From Pseudomonas paraglycinae (lineage in GTDB: Bacteria > Pseudomonadota > Gammaproteobacteria > Pseudomonadales > Pseudomonadaceae), in the NCBI RefSeq assembly GCF_021601625.1, contig NZ_BQHR01000006.1:186001-250000 (forward strand): a stretch of 64,000 nucleotides of DNA, read 5' to 3'. The stretch's first letter is position 1; each line of letters begins with the position of its first letter. Below the pieces are notes generated by a model that saw only the letters and a program-made list of their open reading frames with translations, was not told the DNA's origin and did no database searches. Of the stretch, positions 7,245 to 17,346 are shown in pieces. The position numbers and the translations under genes were made by a program.

Positions 7245-10200
7245 CTAGAAATCCCGCTTGTAGAAGATGTCCAGCGAACTGGCCACGCCGCTGGCGGCTT
7301 CGAGGTAGACCTTTTTGCTCAGCTTGTAGCGCAGGGCGATGGTGTTGGCCGGCTCGAACACGCCGACGCCGTAACGCAGGCTGAGTTTTTCCGAGATGTT
7401 GCCGCTGGCCACCACGCTGGTGGTGTTGCCGCTGCCCTGGGTGTCGAGCTGGAAGTCCTGAATGCCCAAATCACTGGCCAGACTGCTGGTGACCCCGGAA
7501 CTGCCCATCAGACCCAGACCGAGCGCCGCCTGCGCGAGCATGTTGTTGTCCTCGCCGGTGGTGCTCAGCGGACGCCCCAGCACCAGATAAGACAGCGCTT
7601 GTTCCTGGCTCATGGCCGGTTCCGAGAAGATCTGTGTCGTCGGCTGCTCGGCGCTGCCGCTCAGGCGGATACCGGCGATCACATCATCGGTCTGGCGAAT
7701 CGCTTCGATGTCCAGATACGGCTGGTCGATCGGCCCGGCAAACAGCAGACGCGCGCGACGCACCGTCAGGCGCTGGCCGTAGGCGCGATAACGCCCGTCG
7801 TTAAGCCACAGTTCGCCACGGGTATCCATGTTGTCGCCGATATGCACCTGACCTTGCAGATTGGCGGTCAGGCCGAATCCGGCGAAGCTCAGCTTGTCCT
7901 GGCCGACCACCACGTCGATGTCCATTTTCATCGCCAGCGGCGGCTTGCCCTCTTCGGTCTGCGCGCCGACGATGATCGTGTCATCGGAGACTTTCACCGT
8001 TGATGGCGGCAGTTCGCGCACGGTGATTTCGCCTTTCGGTACCAGCACTTTGCCGGCAATCGCCAGCTCATCGCCGGCCATGGAAATCTTCAGGTCCGGC
8101 GCTACTTCCAGTTTCGCGTAGGGCTCGACCGTGACCGGCAATTGCGTGCCCTTGAGCGCCAGATCCACCACCAGCGCCTGACCCCAGGCGATGTTGCCGT
8201 TCAGACTGCCCTGCCCGCTCTTGCCGCTTTTCCAGCCGCCGTTCAATTGCACGGCTTCACCGGCGATCACCGCTTGCAGTTGCAACGCTTGCAGCTCGAT
8301 CGGCAACTCCGGCCCGGACACTTCGCCGTCGCTAAGCTGCACGGTGCCGTTGACCAGCGGCGCGAGCAGCCCGCCGGAAATCGTGCCGCTGCCGTTCAGC
8401 CGCCCGGTGAGTTTCTCGACCATCGGCACAAACGGCCGCGCCACCGACAGATCCAGTCCGCTGAGGCGGAATGTACCGCTGAGCGGTTTGTTCTTCGGCA
8501 GCGGGTTGAGCTGCGCCTGCACCATCAGCTCACCGAGCTTGCCGCCGACGAAGTTGAGATCAGTGTCGATGCGTTTCGGCGTAAGTTTGCTGGTGAGCTT
8601 GAGGGTCTGGTACGGGAAGTCGACCCACTGATCCTTTTCCTTCATGCGCAAGGTGCCGCCGCTGGCGTCAACGCTGATCTGGCCGTTCGGGCCGCTGGCC
8701 GGCAGGTCCAGTTGCAGGTCGGCGTTGAGCTTGCCCTGCCAGGCGAAATCCTTCGGCAACCACTGCGCCAGGCTTTCGATCGGGAACTGCTTGAGGTGAT
8801 AACGCAGCTTCGGCTCCGGCATAAGGCGTTGATCTTCACCGCACAGGCTGGCATTGCCGGACATCCAGCAATGGGCGCCAAAGTTGATCTTGCCGTCGGC
8901 CAGACGTTCGAGTTTGGCCGGGTTTTGCAGCTTCCAGTCTTGGCCGCCGGCCTGAATGTCGCCGCTGGCCAGACGCCCGCGCCAGTTGCCCTTGTCCAGA
9001 TTGCCGTCCAGACCCAGCGCCAGTTTCAGCTTCGGCCCGAGCAGGTCGAGGTTGAGTTTCTGGTTTTTGATATCGCCCTGGGCGCTGGCGGTCAGGGTGC
9101 CCAGCGACGTATCGCCGGCCTGGATGCCGCTGCCCTTGAGGTCGATTTTCGCCCGTTGCGCGCTGTCGAGGGCGGCGTCGAGGTTAAGGCTTTGCAGGCG
9201 ATTTTCCTGGAACGCCAGTTGCGAACCTTGCAGACCGAGCTTGCCCTGCGGTGCCTTGAGCGTACCGGCAACATCGACCCGACCGTTGATCTGCCCGCGC
9301 AGCTGCGGCCAGAGCTGGGCCAGACGCGCCAGTTTGATGTCGATCTGCCCGATGAGCTTCTGTTGCAGACTGCCCTTGCCGTTGATGCTGTTATCTCCAA
9401 GGCGGATTTGCAGGGCATTCAGATTCCACTGCTCGCCCGCGCCGTCGGCCTTGGCTTGCAGGATCGCCGGTTGCCCGCGCAGTTTGCCCTTCAGGTCGAG
9501 GTCGGCATTCAGGCTCAGGCGCTCGTTTTTCATTTCGCCTTTGCTTTTCAACGGTCCGGCCAGGGTGCCCGGCAACTCCGCAACCCAGTACGCCGGGTTG
9601 AGCGCCGACAACTCCAGCGCGGTATCCCAGGCAATGCCATCGGCGAACTGCACGTCCACATGGCCTTCGGCCTTACCCTGCCCGGCTTCGAGTTTCAGTT
9701 GTGGCAGGAAAATCTGCTTGAGATTGCCGCTGAACGGACTGCTCAGGGTGAACGCTCCCGCCGGCCCATCTGCAGCGGCGGCAAAGTTACCGAGGTACTG
9801 ACCGTCGGTGTAGGAGACTTCGCCGGTGAAGGTACGCAACGTGACCTGCGGCTCGTCGATCTCCGGATAGAGCCGGTGCCAGGGAAAATCCAGCCAGTTG
9901 ATATTGGCTTGGGCGCTGAGGCCTTTGCTCCAGTCGACGTTGCCGGTGAGCTTCAGGCTTTGCTTATCGTTGGCTGTCAGGTCGAGGCCGGCAATCTGCG
10001 CGCCTTTGGCGTCGACCTTGCCTTTGAGCAGCAACGCCACCGGGCCTTTTTCAGCAGGCAGTGTCGCATTGGCGAGCAATTGGTAACCGTTCTTCAGGTC
10101 GCCTTCGCCGGTCAGTACCAGTTGATTGAATTGCAGGGTGTCCGGCAGATCGGCGCTCGGCTTGAACGCCTCCGAGGTGATCCGCACCTTGGCCGGCAGA

Positions 10201-10919
10201 TTCTCCACCAGCGGTTGCAGTTCGCCGCTCAACTGGCCGTCGAGGTAGCCACGGCTGTCGGCGTGCAGGTTGAGAGTTTTCAGCAGGTCGCCGTCGACTT
10301 TCAGCGCCAGCGTCCACGGCTCGGGAGCCGGCGACGGCAAGGTCAGATCACCGGTGATGTTCAGCGGCCAGTTGCCGGTCGGTTGCAGCAGGCCGGACAG
10401 ATTCAGGCTCAACTCGTCGCGTTGCAGTTTCACGCTGTCGATCTGCATTCCCTTGGCGGTCCAGTGCGCCGCCAGTTGCAGGCCTTTCAACTCTTCACTG
10501 CCGTTGAACAGCAGGCTGCCGACCTGCACGTCGCCCAGCTCGATGGCCACGGGCAATTGCAGATCAGGAAGCTTGATCGGGCCGCTTTCAGTGACTTCTT
10601 CGCTCGGCGGAAATTGCAGGCTGACGGTATCGGCCTTGAGCTGCTGGATGCACAACGTCATGCGCGTCAGGCACAGCGGCGACCATTCGAAGATCGGCTT
10701 GCTCAGCTCGACGCGGCTGGTGTCTTGCTGCCAGAGCAGGTGATCGGCACTCCACTGCCCACCGAGACGACCCTGGAAATTGTCGACGCTCAGGCCCGGC
10801 ACCAGACCCATCACCCAACGGCTGCCGGCCTGCGTTCCGAGCACAGCGGTAATGCTCAATACAATCAGCAGCACCAGCGACAACAGCGCCAGCGCCGATA
10901 TTTTCAAACCACGCTTCAC
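7245..10919 (-). CDS. tamB: Translocation and assembly module inner-membrane protein TamB
   Basis: Large AsmA-like protein of 1224 residues, anchored in the inner membrane by an N-terminal helix (about residues 8-29). It spans the periplasm as a long beta-rich groove. With TamA it takes part in outer-membrane protein assembly and inter-membrane lipid transport. The C-terminal part (about 900-1224) is the conserved TamB/DUF490 domain, including FAGPIDQPYLDIEA and the YLVLGRPLS segment, and ends in an aromatic residue. The start ATG overlaps the tamA stop by four bases, giving tight coupling. Length and context match the family. Confidence 0.95.
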   Translation of the reverse strand: MKRGLKISALALLSLVLLIVLSITAVLGTQAGSRWVMGLVPGLSVDNFQGRLGGQWSADHLLWQQDTSRVELSKPIFEWSPLCLTRMTLCIQQLKADTVSLQFPPSEEVTESGPIKLPDLQLPVAIELGDVQVGSLLFNGSEELKGLQLAAHWTAKGMQIDSVKLQRDELSLNLSGLLQPTGNWPLNITGDLTLPSPAPEPWTLALKVDGDLLKTLNLHADSRGYLDGQLSGELQPLVENLPAKVRITSEAFKPSADLPDTLQFNQLVLTGEGDLKNGYQLLANATLPAEKGPVALLLKGKVDAKGAQIAGLDLTANDKQSLKLTGNVDWSKGLSAQANINWLDFPWHRLYPEIDEPQVTLRTFTGEVSYTDGQYLGNFAAAADGPAGAFTLSSPFSGNLKQIFLPQLKLEAGQGKAEGHVDVQFADGIAWDTALELSALNPAYWVAELPGTLAGPLKSKGEMKNERLSLNADLDLKGKLRGQPAILQAKADGAGEQWNLNALQIRLGDNSINGKGSLQQKLIGQIDIKLARLAQLWPQLRGQINGRVDVAGTLKAPQGKLGLQGSQLAFQENRLQSLNLDAALDSAQRAKIDLKGSGIQAGDTSLGTLTASAQGDIKNQKLNLDLLGPKLKLALGLDGNLDKGNWRGRLASGDIQAGGQDWKLQNPAKLERLADGKINFGAHCWMSGNASLCGEDQRLMPEPKLRYHLKQFPIESLAQWLPKDFAWQGKLNADLQLDLPASGPNGQISVDASGGTLRMKEKDQWVDFPYQTLKLTSKLTPKRIDTDLNFVGGKLGELMVQAQLNPLPKNKPLSGTFRLSGLDLSVARPFVPMVEKLTGRLNGSGTISGGLLAPLVNGTVQLSDGEVSGPELPIELQALQLQAVIAGEAVQLNGGWKSGKSGQGSLNGNIAWGQALVVDLALKGTQLPVTVEPYAKLEVAPDLKISMAGDELAIAGKVLVPKGEITVRELPPSTVKVSDDTIIVGAQTEEGKPPLAMKMDIDVVVGQDKLSFAGFGLTANLQGQVHIGDNMDTRGELWLNDGRYRAYGQRLTVRRARLLFAGPIDQPYLDIEAIRQTDDVIAGIRLSGSAEQPTTQIFSEPAMSQEQALSYLVLGRPLSTTGEDNNMLAQAALGLGLMGSSGVTSSLASDLGIQDFQLDTQGSGNTTSVVASGNISEKLSLRYGVGVFEPANTIALRYKLSKKVYLEAASGVASSLDIFYKRDF

Positions 10920-12643
10920 AGCTCAGGCCCCATGGAAAAGTGCAGCCGGATGCCGCCATCGTCGTCGAGCGCATGAGCCAGGTCGAGGCGGATCGGCCCC
11001 ACCGGCGAAACCCAGCGCACACCGATACCGACCCCGGTCTTGAGGTTCGGCAGTTCGAGTTTATTGAAGGAGTTGCCCTGATCGACGAAGGTCGCCACGC
11101 GCCACTTCTCGGCAATCGAATATTGGTACTCGACGCTGCCGGCCACCATGTAGCGCCCGCCGATGCGGTCGCCCTCGGAGTTTTCCGGGGACAGGCTCTG
11201 ATAGTCGTAGCCGCGCACGCTCTGATCACCGCCAGCGAAGAAGCGCAGCGACGGCGGCACCGATTTGTAGCCGTTGGTGGCGCTGCCGCCGACCTGTACC
11301 CGGCCGAGCAAACGGTGCTTGTCGAACACGGTGGTCAGGCCTTTGACCAGCGCCGTGCCGTAAACCAGGTTGTTGTCCGAACCGAGGCCTTCTTTCGCAA
11401 CCTTGCTTTCGAAGGTCAGGCGATAGCCATTGTGCGGATCGATGCGGTTGTCGCTCTTGAGGTAGGAATAGCTGACGCCGGGCATCAGCAAGGTGCTCAG
11501 ACCGGAGTCGTCGCCGAGCTGGTATTCCTCGCGCTGCCATTTCAGCGAGATCACCCGCTGCCAGCCGCTCGGCAGTTTGCTGTGCCATTCCGGGCCGAAG
11601 GTCAGCAGCTTGCTCAAGGTGTCGGAACCGTCGATGTCCTCATATTGATAACCGCCGGCCCAGCGCAGTTTGTCGGTCAACGGCGGGTCCAGCGGGATGT
11701 CGTAGAACAGGCCGACGTTTTGCCGTGGCGCCGACAGTTCGGCCTCCCAGCCATAACTGTCGCCCTGCGGGTTGACCCAATGGCGGGTCCAGTTGGCCTT
11801 GATCCGCGGGCCGACGTCAGTGGAATAACCAAGACCCAGGCCCATGGTGCGCGGCTTGCGGGTGTCGAGTTTGACGTCCACCGGGATCACGTCGTTTTTG
11901 GCGGCGGTCGGCGCGGCGTCGACCCGCACGCCTTCAAAATATCCGCTTGATTGCAGGTCGCGGTTGAGTTCGGCGATCAGCTCGGAGTCGTAGGGTTCGC
12001 CGGCCTTGAACGGCACCATGCGTTGCAGCAGGTCTTCATCGAACGGTGTGTCGCCCTCGAAACTGACTTTGCCCAGCGCATAACGCGGGCCGCTTTCGTA
12101 GATCAGTTCGACGTCGGCGACCCCGGCGCGGGGATCGACCATCAATTTCTGGCTGGTGAAGCGGCCACTGAAGAAGCCATAACGCGAGGCCTGATTCTGA
12201 ATCAGGCGTTTGGCGTCTTCGTAACGCCCATGGTTGAGCACCGCGCCGGGTTTGAGCACGTCACTTTTCGGGACTCGAAAGGATTTGAGAGAGGCCGCCG
12301 GGCCGTCAACACGCACGGTCACGTTGCGCAGGCGAATCGGCTCGCCGGGATCGATGTTCAGCACCAGACGCGGTTTTTCTCCGCCCTTGACGTCACTTTC
12401 GATCTGCGGCTGGTAATAACCCAAGGCCTGGGCGGCCTTGCGCGCCTGCTCTTCGGCGCCGCGACTGAAGCGCTGCAAGGCTTCTTCGTCACGATCGCCG
12501 AGGCTGCCGATATAGCCTTCTATATTGGCTTTCAGTTCATCGTTGGACGGTTTGATCCGCACATCCAATTCACTTTGCGCCAGCGCCGCGCAGCTGGTTA
12601 ACAGCATGAGCACGCCACTGGTAAATCTTCCTGGAAACTTCAT
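10916..12643 (-). CDS. tamA: Translocation and assembly module outer-membrane protein TamA
   Basis: Omp85-family outer-membrane protein of 575 residues. I start it at the ATG at 12643, which begins a clear signal peptide (MKFPGRF..., cleaved after SCAALA). A GTG six codons upstream is also open. POTRA domains occupy about residues 25-265, followed by a 16-strand barrel ending in the beta-signal region GIRLHFSMGPEL. The conserved barrel-closing motif VRGY (in SVRGYDYQSL) is present. It is the first gene of the tamAB pair. Confidence 0.95.
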   Translation of the reverse strand: MKFPGRFTSGVLMLLTSCAALAQSELDVRIKPSNDELKANIEGYIGSLGDRDEEALQRFSRGAEEQARKAAQALGYYQPQIESDVKGGEKPRLVLNIDPGEPIRLRNVTVRVDGPAASLKSFRVPKSDVLKPGAVLNHGRYEDAKRLIQNQASRYGFFSGRFTSQKLMVDPRAGVADVELIYESGPRYALGKVSFEGDTPFDEDLLQRMVPFKAGEPYDSELIAELNRDLQSSGYFEGVRVDAAPTAAKNDVIPVDVKLDTRKPRTMGLGLGYSTDVGPRIKANWTRHWVNPQGDSYGWEAELSAPRQNVGLFYDIPLDPPLTDKLRWAGGYQYEDIDGSDTLSKLLTFGPEWHSKLPSGWQRVISLKWQREEYQLGDDSGLSTLLMPGVSYSYLKSDNRIDPHNGYRLTFESKVAKEGLGSDNNLVYGTALVKGLTTVFDKHRLLGRVQVGGSATNGYKSVPPSLRFFAGGDQSVRGYDYQSLSPENSEGDRIGGRYMVAGSVEYQYSIAEKWRVATFVDQGNSFNKLELPNLKTGVGIGVRWVSPVGPIRLDLAHALDDDGGIRLHFSMGPEL

Positions 12644-12709
12644 AGGCGCGGATGCTATCACGGGCTTGGGAGCGTGATAGAACAGGAAATTCCCCCAAAA
12701 GTTCGACGG

Positions 12710-13360
12710 TCATCCCGTTGCTGTTTGTAACACCTGTGGGTTGGCGTGGAAAAACACGTGCTCGCGCACCGGGCCGACGGCCACTTCACCGATTTCCTCG
12801 TAACCCTGACGCTTGTAGAACTCCAGGTAACGCGGGTTGCCGGTGTCGAGGATCACGCCTTGGGAGCTTTCGTCCACCGCGCACCAGTTGTGCACCGCTT
12901 GCAGCAGCTGTTCGCCGAAGTGTTTGCCTTGAAATTGCGGATGCACGCCGAGCAGCGGCAGCATGTGCACCGAGTCGGTCGGCACGCAGGCCTCAACGGC
13001 GGCGTGATATTCCAGATAGCGACGTGTGCAACGAAAACCGGTGCTCAGCACCATGCGCAAACGCCAGGCCCAACTCTCGGTAACACCCAGGCGCCGTTGC
13101 GGCGGTGCAATCAGGGCGATACCGATCAGGCGATCGTTGACTAACAGGCCGATGGCGGGCAGATCCTGCAAAAAATGCTGTTTGACCAGCTCCCGTACCG
13201 TGGCGCGCACCCGTTGTTCGTAACCCGGACGCTCGGCTTCGAACAGGTAAGCGAAGGTCGGCTCGTGGCGGTAAGCCTGATAAAGAAGGGATCGCGCTTC
13301 CCGGGAATAGCCGCGGTCGAGCATGTGGATGTCGGCGATGGCGGTTTGGGTTTCAGGCAT
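12710..13360 (-). CDS. GNAT-family N-acetyltransferase
   Basis: Acetyl-CoA-dependent acyltransferase of 216 residues, starting at an ATG (13360) with a GGGAG site nine bases upstream. The GNAT fold shows in [18 protein letters not shown] (acetyl-CoA pyrophosphate loop, Q-G-x-x-x-G type) and in the C-terminal [15 protein letters not shown] segment. The substrate is unknown. It is monocistronic and divergent from xthA. Confidence 0.88.
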   Translation of the reverse strand: MPETQTAIADIHMLDRGYSREARSLLYQAYRHEPTFAYLFEAERPGYEQRVRATVRELVKQHFLQDLPAIGLLVNDRLIGIALIAPPQRRLGVTESWAWRLRMVLSTGFRCTRRYLEYHAAVEACVPTDSVHMLPLLGVHPQFQGKHFGEQLLQAVHNWCAVDESSQGVILDTGNPRYLEFYKRQGYEEIGEVAVGPVREHVFFHANPQVLQTATG

Positions 13361-13534
13361 GACGGTGATTCTCCCTGGACGGGACTCAACAGGCCCCGTT
13401 CTTGTTATACGAGCCTTGGGCTGAAGGGATCGTTCCCACACCCGAAAGACATTAGCAGCGCATATGGACTACCGCCACGCTGGCCCAGATCCTACATGTC
13501 AGCTAGCATCGCCCTTTTGCCAGGACTGCCGACC

Positions 13535-14347
13535 ATGAAGATCGTTTCCTTCAACATCAACGGACTGCGGGCCCGTCCGCATCAGCTGGCGGCGCTGATC
13601 GAAAAGCATCAGCCGGACGTCATCGGCCTGCAGGAAACCAAGGTCCACGACGACCAGTTCCCGCTGGAAGAAGTGCGGGCCCTGGGGTATCACGTGTATT
13701 TCCATGGCCAGAAAGGCCATTACGGTGTCGCCCTGCTCTCGCGTCAGGAACCGATTGCCGTGCACAAAGGCTTCGCCACCGATGAAGAAGACGCGCAGCG
13801 GCGCTTTATCTGGGGCACTTTCGCCGACGCCAACGGCGTTCCGGTGACGATCATGAACGGCTATTTCCCACAGGGCGAAAGCCGCGACCACCCGACCAAA
13901 TTCCCGGCCAAGCAGCGCTTCTACAGCGATCTGCAAGCTCTGCTGGAAAGCCAGTTCCACAATGAACAACCGCTGGTGGTGATGGGCGACGTCAACATCT
14001 CCCCGGAAGACAGCGACATCGGCATCGGCCCGGACAACATGAAGCGCTGGCTGAAAACCGGTAAGTGCAGCTTCCTGCCGGAAGAGCGCGAGTGGATGGC
14101 CCGCCTGAAAAACTGGGGCCTGACCGACAGCTACCGTCACCTGAACCCGGACGTGACCGACACGTTCAGCTGGTTCGACTACCGCAGCCGCGGGTTTGAA
14201 GACGAGCCGAAACGTGGCCTGCGCATCGATGTGATTCTGGCGTCCCACGGTTTGCTGCCACGGGTGAAAGCCGCCGGCGTCGACTATGAACTGCGCGGGA
14301 TGGAAAAGCCTTCGGACCATGCGCCGATCTGGCTTGAATTGAGCTAA
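13535..14347 (+). CDS. xthA: Exodeoxyribonuclease III
   Basis: AP endonuclease and 3'-5' exonuclease of base-excision repair, 270 residues. Visible motifs are the N-terminal [13 protein letters not shown], the metal-binding Glu in [20 protein letters not shown], and the C-terminal catalytic [10 protein letters not shown]. The start is set by the motif-bearing [11 protein letters not shown] near-perfect hairpin follows the stop. Confidence 0.95.
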   Translation: MKIVSFNINGLRARPHQLAALIEKHQPDVIGLQETKVHDDQFPLEEVRALGYHVYFHGQKGHYGVALLSRQEPIAVHKGFATDEEDAQRRFIWGTFADANGVPVTIMNGYFPQGESRDHPTKFPAKQRFYSDLQALLESQFHNEQPLVVMGDVNISPEDSDIGIGPDNMKRWLKTGKCSFLPEEREWMARLKNWGLTDSYRHLNPDVTDTFSWFDYRSRGFEDEPKRGLRIDVILASHGLLPRVKAAGVDYELRGMEKPSDHAPIWLELS

Positions 14348-14359
14348 TCCGCTTGAGGC

Positions 14360-14390
14360 AGAAGATCACAACCAGTGGTTGTGATCTTCT
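14360..14390 (+). terminator. Hairpin after xthA
   Basis: Fifteen-base perfect inverted repeat around one central base (arms AGAAGATCACAACCA and its complement), 12 bases after the xthA stop. The stem itself ends in TCTTCT and there is no long U tract. It is likely a terminator that also insulates the next gene. Confidence 0.7.
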
Positions 14391-14462
14391 GGCCTGTCAT
14401 CTTTCAGCAACCTCACTGACTTAATCTCCCCGGCAATCCCCTTGGCTGCAATCGGTGCCGGC

Positions 14463-15797
14463 ATGACCATGCGTGTTCTGTTCGTCTTTCTCCTGAGCGC
14501 CTGGCTGCAGGTTGGGTTTGCGGCGTTGCCCATTCCCGAGAACGGCCCGGTATTGCGTATCCAGGGTTCCAACACCATTGGCGCGGCGCTCGGTCCGGCA
14601 CTGGTGGAAGGCCTGTTGCAAGATCAGGGGCTGTTGAAAGTCCACAGCGAAACCCCGGACACCGCCAATGAACAGCGGGTCGTCGGCCTGACGGCCCAGG
14701 GCCAAAGAGTCGTGGTGGAGATCGCCGCCCACGGTTCGAGCACCGGTTTCACTGCACTCAAGAACGCCAGCGCCGATCTGGCCGCCTCCTCGCGCCCGAT
14801 CAAGGACAGCGAACTGCTGAACCTGCAAGCCCGGGGCGATCTGAAAAGCCCCGCCGCAGAGCAGGTTATCGCCATCGATGGCCTGGCAATCATCCTCCAT
14901 CCCGACAATCCGCTGAATCAACTGAACACCGAACAACTGGCGCGAATCTTCAGCGGCGAGGCGAAGACGTGGGAAGACATCGGCGGCAAGGGTGGGACGA
15001 TTCATTTATATGCGCGGGATGATCAGTCCGGCACCTACGACACCTTCAAGGAACTTGTCCTCAGCCGTCGTGGGAAATCCCTGAGCAATGCCGCGAAACG
15101 GTTTGAATCCAGCGAGCAGTTGTCCGACGCCGTGAGTGGCGATCCGCAGGCCATCGGTTTCATCGGCCTGCCCTATGTGCGACAGGCCAAGGCCGTGGCG
15201 ATTGTTGACGGGCAATCTCAGGCGATGCTGCCGCTCGCCAGCCTGATCGCCACCGAAGACTATCCGCTGTCGCGGCGGCTGTTCTTCTATCTGCCGCCCG
15301 ACAGCAACAATCCCTGGGCCAGGGCGTTTGTGGAGTTTGCGCAGAGCCGTCGGGGCCAGGCGATTGTCGCGGCCAACGGTTTTATCGCCCAGACCGTGCA
15401 GGCTATCGCCGTCACGCCGAATGCGCTGATGCCCGAGGGTTATCAATCCCTCAGCCGCCACGCCCAGCGTCTGACGGTGAACTTCCGTTTCGAAGAAGGC
15501 AGCGCCAGCCTCGACAACAAGGCCCGCCAGGATCTGGCCCGGGTGTTCGACTATATAAAGCACCACGACAAGACCGACCGCGCGGTAACACTGGTGGGCT
15601 TCGGCGACGCCAAGGACGACCCGGCACGGGCGGATTTGCTGTCGAAGCTGCGGGCGATGGCGGTACGCAGGGAGCTGGTGAAAAACGGCGTGGTATTGCG
15701 CGAGGTGCGCGGGTTTGGCGCGCTGATGCCGGTGGCGACCAACAGCGGGGATGAAGGCCGGATCAAGAATCGGCGGGTTGAGGTTTGGGTTTACTGA
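14463..15797 (+). CDS. PstS-like phosphate-binding domain fused to an OmpA-type domain
   Basis: Exported protein of about 444 residues, with ATGs at 14463 and 14469 both possible. A signal peptide (MRVLFVFLLSAWLQVGFAA) is followed by a PstS-type substrate-binding domain. That domain opens with RIQGSNTIG and contains the phosphate-loop-like GSSTGF and DDQSGTYDTFKEL. From about residue 335 the chain turns into an OmpA C-terminal peptidoglycan-binding domain ending NRRVEVWVY. The domain pair suggests a ligand-binding protein tethered to the cell wall rather than a free ABC-transporter component. No pst transporter genes are adjacent. No promoter was recognised. Confidence 0.85.
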   Translation: MTMRVLFVFLLSAWLQVGFAALPIPENGPVLRIQGSNTIGAALGPALVEGLLQDQGLLKVHSETPDTANEQRVVGLTAQGQRVVVEIAAHGSSTGFTALKNASADLAASSRPIKDSELLNLQARGDLKSPAAEQVIAIDGLAIILHPDNPLNQLNTEQLARIFSGEAKTWEDIGGKGGTIHLYARDDQSGTYDTFKELVLSRRGKSLSNAAKRFESSEQLSDAVSGDPQAIGFIGLPYVRQAKAVAIVDGQSQAMLPLASLIATEDYPLSRRLFFYLPPDSNNPWARAFVEFAQSRRGQAIVAANGFIAQTVQAIAVTPNALMPEGYQSLSRHAQRLTVNFRFEEGSASLDNKARQDLARVFDYIKHHDKTDRAVTLVGFGDAKDDPARADLLSKLRAMAVRRELVKNGVVLREVRGFGALMPVATNSGDEGRIKNRRVEVWVY

Positions 15798-15827
15798 ATC
15801 TGATGGTGATGCGTTGCAGCCACTGAC

Positions 15828-15920
15828 GCCTTGGCGGGCAAGCCCGCTCCCACAGGGATCTTCGGTGAACACAAACGGTGTGAACACCACAGACTTGTGG
15901 GAGCTGGCTTGCCAGCGATG
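15828..15920. repeat. REP-like doublet between convergent genes
   Basis: Inverted units CTTGGCGGGCAAGCCCGCTCCC (about 15830) and GTGGGAGCTGGCTTGCCAGCGA (about 15897-15918) are a GGCAAGCC variant of the REP seen elsewhere. It separates the convergent PstS-OmpA and acyl-CoA dehydrogenase genes. Confidence 0.8.
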
Positions 15921-15940
15921 AACGACAACGCGCTTTTGGA

Positions 15941-17170
15941 TCAGCGCTCGCTACGCAGCATTTCCTTCGGCACGTACTTGCCGATCTCGAACTTGCCGAT
16001 CGCGGCGCGGTGCACTTCGTCCGGGCCGTCGGCCAGGCGCAGGGTGCGTTGCATGGCGTACATGTAGGCCAGCGGGAAGTCGTTCGACACCCCTGCCCCG
16101 CCATGAATCTGGATCGCCCGGTCGATCACCCGCAACGCGACGTTCGGCGCCACGACCTTGATCTGCGCGATCTCGCTCTTGGCGACTTTGTTACCCACGG
16201 TGTCCATCATGTACGCCGCTTTCAGGGTCAGCAGGCGTGCCATGTCGATTTCCATCCGCGAGTCGGCGATCTTGTCGACGTTACCGCCCAGACGCGCCAG
16301 CGGTTTGCCGAATGCAGTACGGCTCACCGAACGTTTGCACATCAGTTCCAGTGCACGCTCGGCCATGCCGATCGAACGCATGCAGTGGTGAATCCGGCCT
16401 GGGCCAAGGCGACCTTGAGCAATTTCGAAGCCGCGTCCTTCACCGAGCAGGACGTTTTCGTACGGCACTCGCACGTTGTCGAACAGCACTTCGGCGTGAC
16501 CGTGCGGTGCGTCGTCGTAACCGAACACCGGCAGCGGACGGACGATCTTCACGCCGGGGGTGTCGACCGGCACCAGGATCATCGAGTGCTGGGCATGGCG
16601 CGGGGCATCGGGATTGCTCAGGCCCATGAAGATCAGGATCTTGCAGCGCGGATCGCAAGCGCCGGAGGTCCACCATTTCTTGCCGTTGATGACCCACTCG
16701 TCGCCATCGCGCACGGCGCGGGCGGCCATGTTGGTGGCGTCGGAGGACGCAACGTCCGGTTCGGTCATGGCGAACGCCGAGCGGATCTCACCGCGCAGCA
16801 GCGGTTCGAGCCAGCGCTGTTTCTGTTCTTCGTTGGCGTAACGCACCAGCACTTCCATGTTGCCGGTGTCCGGCGCCGAGCAGTTGAACGGCTCGGGCCC
16901 GAGCAGCGAACGGCCCATGATTTCCGCCAACGGCGCGTATTCGAGGTTGGTCAGGCCAGCACCCAGCTCCGACTCAGGCAGAAACAAATTCCACAGCCCT
17001 TCAGCCTTTGCCTTGGCCTTGAGTTCTTCCATGATCGTCGTCGGCTGCCAGCGATCGCCTTCTGCGACCTGGCGTTCGAACACGGCTTCGGCCGGGTAAA
17101 CGTAAGTGTCCATGAACGCGGTCACGCGCTCACGCAGTTCTTGCACCTTGGGCGAATAAGCGAAATCCAT
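15941..17170 (-). CDS. Acyl-CoA dehydrogenase family protein
   Basis: FAD-dependent acyl-CoA dehydrogenase, 409 residues from the ATG at 17170, which has AAGGTAA upstream; a TTG two codons earlier is less likely. Family sequences are [15 protein letters not shown] (FAD/substrate contact), [13 protein letters not shown] and [15 protein letters not shown] near the C-terminus. It is longer at the N-terminus than short-chain enzymes, resembling ACAD10/11-type bacterial proteins. It is divergent from a LysR gene that is a plausible regulator. The chain length of the substrate is unknown. Confidence 0.88.
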   Translation of the reverse strand: MDFAYSPKVQELRERVTAFMDTYVYPAEAVFERQVAEGDRWQPTTIMEELKAKAKAEGLWNLFLPESELGAGLTNLEYAPLAEIMGRSLLGPEPFNCSAPDTGNMEVLVRYANEEQKQRWLEPLLRGEIRSAFAMTEPDVASSDATNMAARAVRDGDEWVINGKKWWTSGACDPRCKILIFMGLSNPDAPRHAQHSMILVPVDTPGVKIVRPLPVFGYDDAPHGHAEVLFDNVRVPYENVLLGEGRGFEIAQGRLGPGRIHHCMRSIGMAERALELMCKRSVSRTAFGKPLARLGGNVDKIADSRMEIDMARLLTLKAAYMMDTVGNKVAKSEIAQIKVVAPNVALRVIDRAIQIHGGAGVSNDFPLAYMYAMQRTLRLADGPDEVHRAAIGKFEIGKYVPKEMLRSER

Positions 17171-17346
17171 GAGCAATTACCTTTTTTCGGCAGGTTGTTT
17201 AAGTCATGCAATCGATGCTAGAACAGCGTTGATAATTTACCTAGCCTATTCTCGGCGTGTATAAACATTCATCACCGATATATGATTGATTGATTTTCCT
17301 GGCCGCCCTGACCCGCGCCATTCACCTATAACAAGAGAGCCGCGTA

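Noticed and set aside
8142-10976. A 944-codon open frame antisense to tamB
   Set aside because: High-GC codon use leaves long open frames opposite real genes; the sense frame encodes complete TamB and the antisense protein has low-complexity Gln/Arg/Leu composition without motifs.
2288-15920. REP doublets as a CRISPR or mobile element
   Set aside because: Units are inverted pairs scattered singly between genes, without regular spacers, cas genes or transposase.
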